13,511 nucleotides of DNA from positions 1 to 13,511 of the forward strand of contig JAVXNW010000070.1 of the NCBI GenBank assembly GCA_036645575.1. The letters run 5' to 3'. This DNA comes from JAVXNW01 sp036645575 (GTDB taxonomy: Bacteria; Bacillota; Clostridia; Christensenellales; Aristaeellaceae). The notes below the pieces were generated by a model. That model did no database searches, had not been told where the DNA came from, and was given only the letters and a program-made list of their open reading frames with translations. Below, piece after piece: positions 13,245 through 13,511 of the stretch (position 1 is its first letter; each line of letters starts with the position of its first letter). Made by a program: the position numbers and the translations under genes.

Positions 13245-13267
13245 CGCCTCCCTTTTGAGGGAGGTGC
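13245..13267. repeat. Short palindromic element, REP/MITE-like
   Basis: CCTCCC (13247-13252) and GGGAGG (13259-13264) are inverted around a TTTTGA loop, with GC/GC partial pairing outside. It lies 30 nt after exoA. No clear U-tract follows on either strand, so it is not an obvious exoA terminator. Confidence 0.45.
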
Positions 13268-13341
13268 CGTCAAGGGAAGGCTCTAAATGGGTGCCGCGCC
13301 GCAAGGGGAAGGCGCAGGGGTGGTGCCTCCCGCATCTGTAG

Positions 13342-13360
13342 GGGCGCCTATGAGGCGTCC
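13342..13360. repeat. Short palindromic element, GGGCGCCT/AGGCGTCC
   Basis: An 8-bp stem (one G-U pair) between 13342-13349 and 13353-13360 with a 3-nt loop, preceded by CTGTAG. Short GTAGGGGCG-type palindromes of this style recur between genes in many bacterial genomes, but I cannot test its copy number here. Confidence 0.4.
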
Positions 13361-13441
13361 GCCGGTTCGTCGGAGCTCATCCTGCGGGTGCCATCCCATC
13401 AAGGGGCGGAGGGTGGCTCCGTGGCTCGAAAGACCGCGGGG

Positions 13442-13480
13442 GAAAAACCGCGAGATAGCCCGAATCGGTCGGGCGATCTC
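13442..13480 (-). terminator. Minus-strand terminator of a gene beyond the right edge
   Basis: GAGAT-a-GCCCGA (13452-13463) pairs with TCGGGC-g-ATCTC (13469-13480), one internal mismatch. In the minus-strand transcript the stem is followed by GCGGUUUUUCCCC. This implies a minus-strand gene entering from the right and convergent with exoA. Confidence 0.55.
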
Positions 13481-13511
13481 TTGAGTTAGTGACAATGTTC
13501 TAGCGCTACGA

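Larger units (their letters stand above)
13216..13511. other. Non-coding gap with several short palindromes
   Basis: No supported gene lies in these 296 bases; the reading frames on both strands lack ribosome sites and have Arg/Pro/Gly-rich composition. Seen in it: a CCTCCC...GGGAGG palindrome (13245-13267), GC-rich spacer, an 8-bp GGGGCGCCT-type palindrome (13342-13360), and a minus-strand terminator (13442-13480). The first two resemble short interspersed palindromes scattered between genes in Clostridia-type genomes. Confidence 0.6.

Noticed and set aside
13283..13495. Overlapping 65-70 codon frames on both strands at the right end.
   Set aside because: They run through the palindromes and the terminator hairpin, lack ribosome sites and look non-coding.

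Overview
The window (about 60% G+C by eye) reads as chromosomal DNA of a Gram-positive-type bacterium, most likely a high-GC member of the Clostridia or a related Firmicute. This rests on near-consensus AGGAGG ribosome sites, sigma-A-type promoters, a PgsB/PgsC poly-gamma-glutamate gene pair, and the general style of RecA, aspartase and ExoA. The taxonomic call is inference.

Layout. (1) 1-342, minus: the 5' part of a gene for a His/Cys-rich 11-residue-repeat protein. It runs off the left edge and lies just downstream of recA. (2) 419-1549, minus: recA with its own promoter. (3) 1550-1919: a gap with the recA promoter, a near-perfect 20-nt inverted repeat and a U-tract terminator that closes the next operon. 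(4) 1920-10000, minus: eight head-to-tail genes that look like one operon. In transcription order they are a secreted DUF6305-like protein, a polytopic IT-superfamily permease, a 57-residue membrane protein, a membrane-anchored AstE/M14-like zinc hydrolase, an exported C69 dipeptidase, pgsB, pgsC and a PgsW-type protein. (5) 10269-10715, minus: an Lrp/AsnC regulator, divergent from (6) aspartate ammonia-lyase, 10942-12345, plus. (7) 12463-13215, plus: exodeoxyribonuclease III. (8) 13216-13511: non-coding, with several short palindromes of the interspersed-repeat type and a minus-strand terminator for a gene beyond the right edge.

How they may work together. PgsB is a Mur-ligase-like amide ligase and PgsC its membrane partner; together they polymerise glutamate through gamma-carboxyl linkages. 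Here they occur with PgsW rather than with PgsA/CapA. They sit behind two extracytoplasmic hydrolases suited to small peptides or acyl-amino acids, plus a carrier. My reading is a dedicated system that makes, trims and takes up a gamma-linked acidic polymer or oligomer, with an amino-acid-responsive Lrp regulator and an aspartate-degrading enzyme next door. Only one convincing U-tract terminator (1754-1777) lies in the 8 kb downstream of the promoter at 10234-10262. Several strong hairpins without good U-tracts sit at gene junctions instead.

The least explained object is the left-edge gene: a strong ribosome site, then nine tandem Gly-His-x-Cys-Ala-Ser/Gly-His-His-Gly-Glu-Asp units, which look like a repetitive metal-binding protein. 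It is easily overlooked because it is cut by the window edge and the opposite strand is also open.
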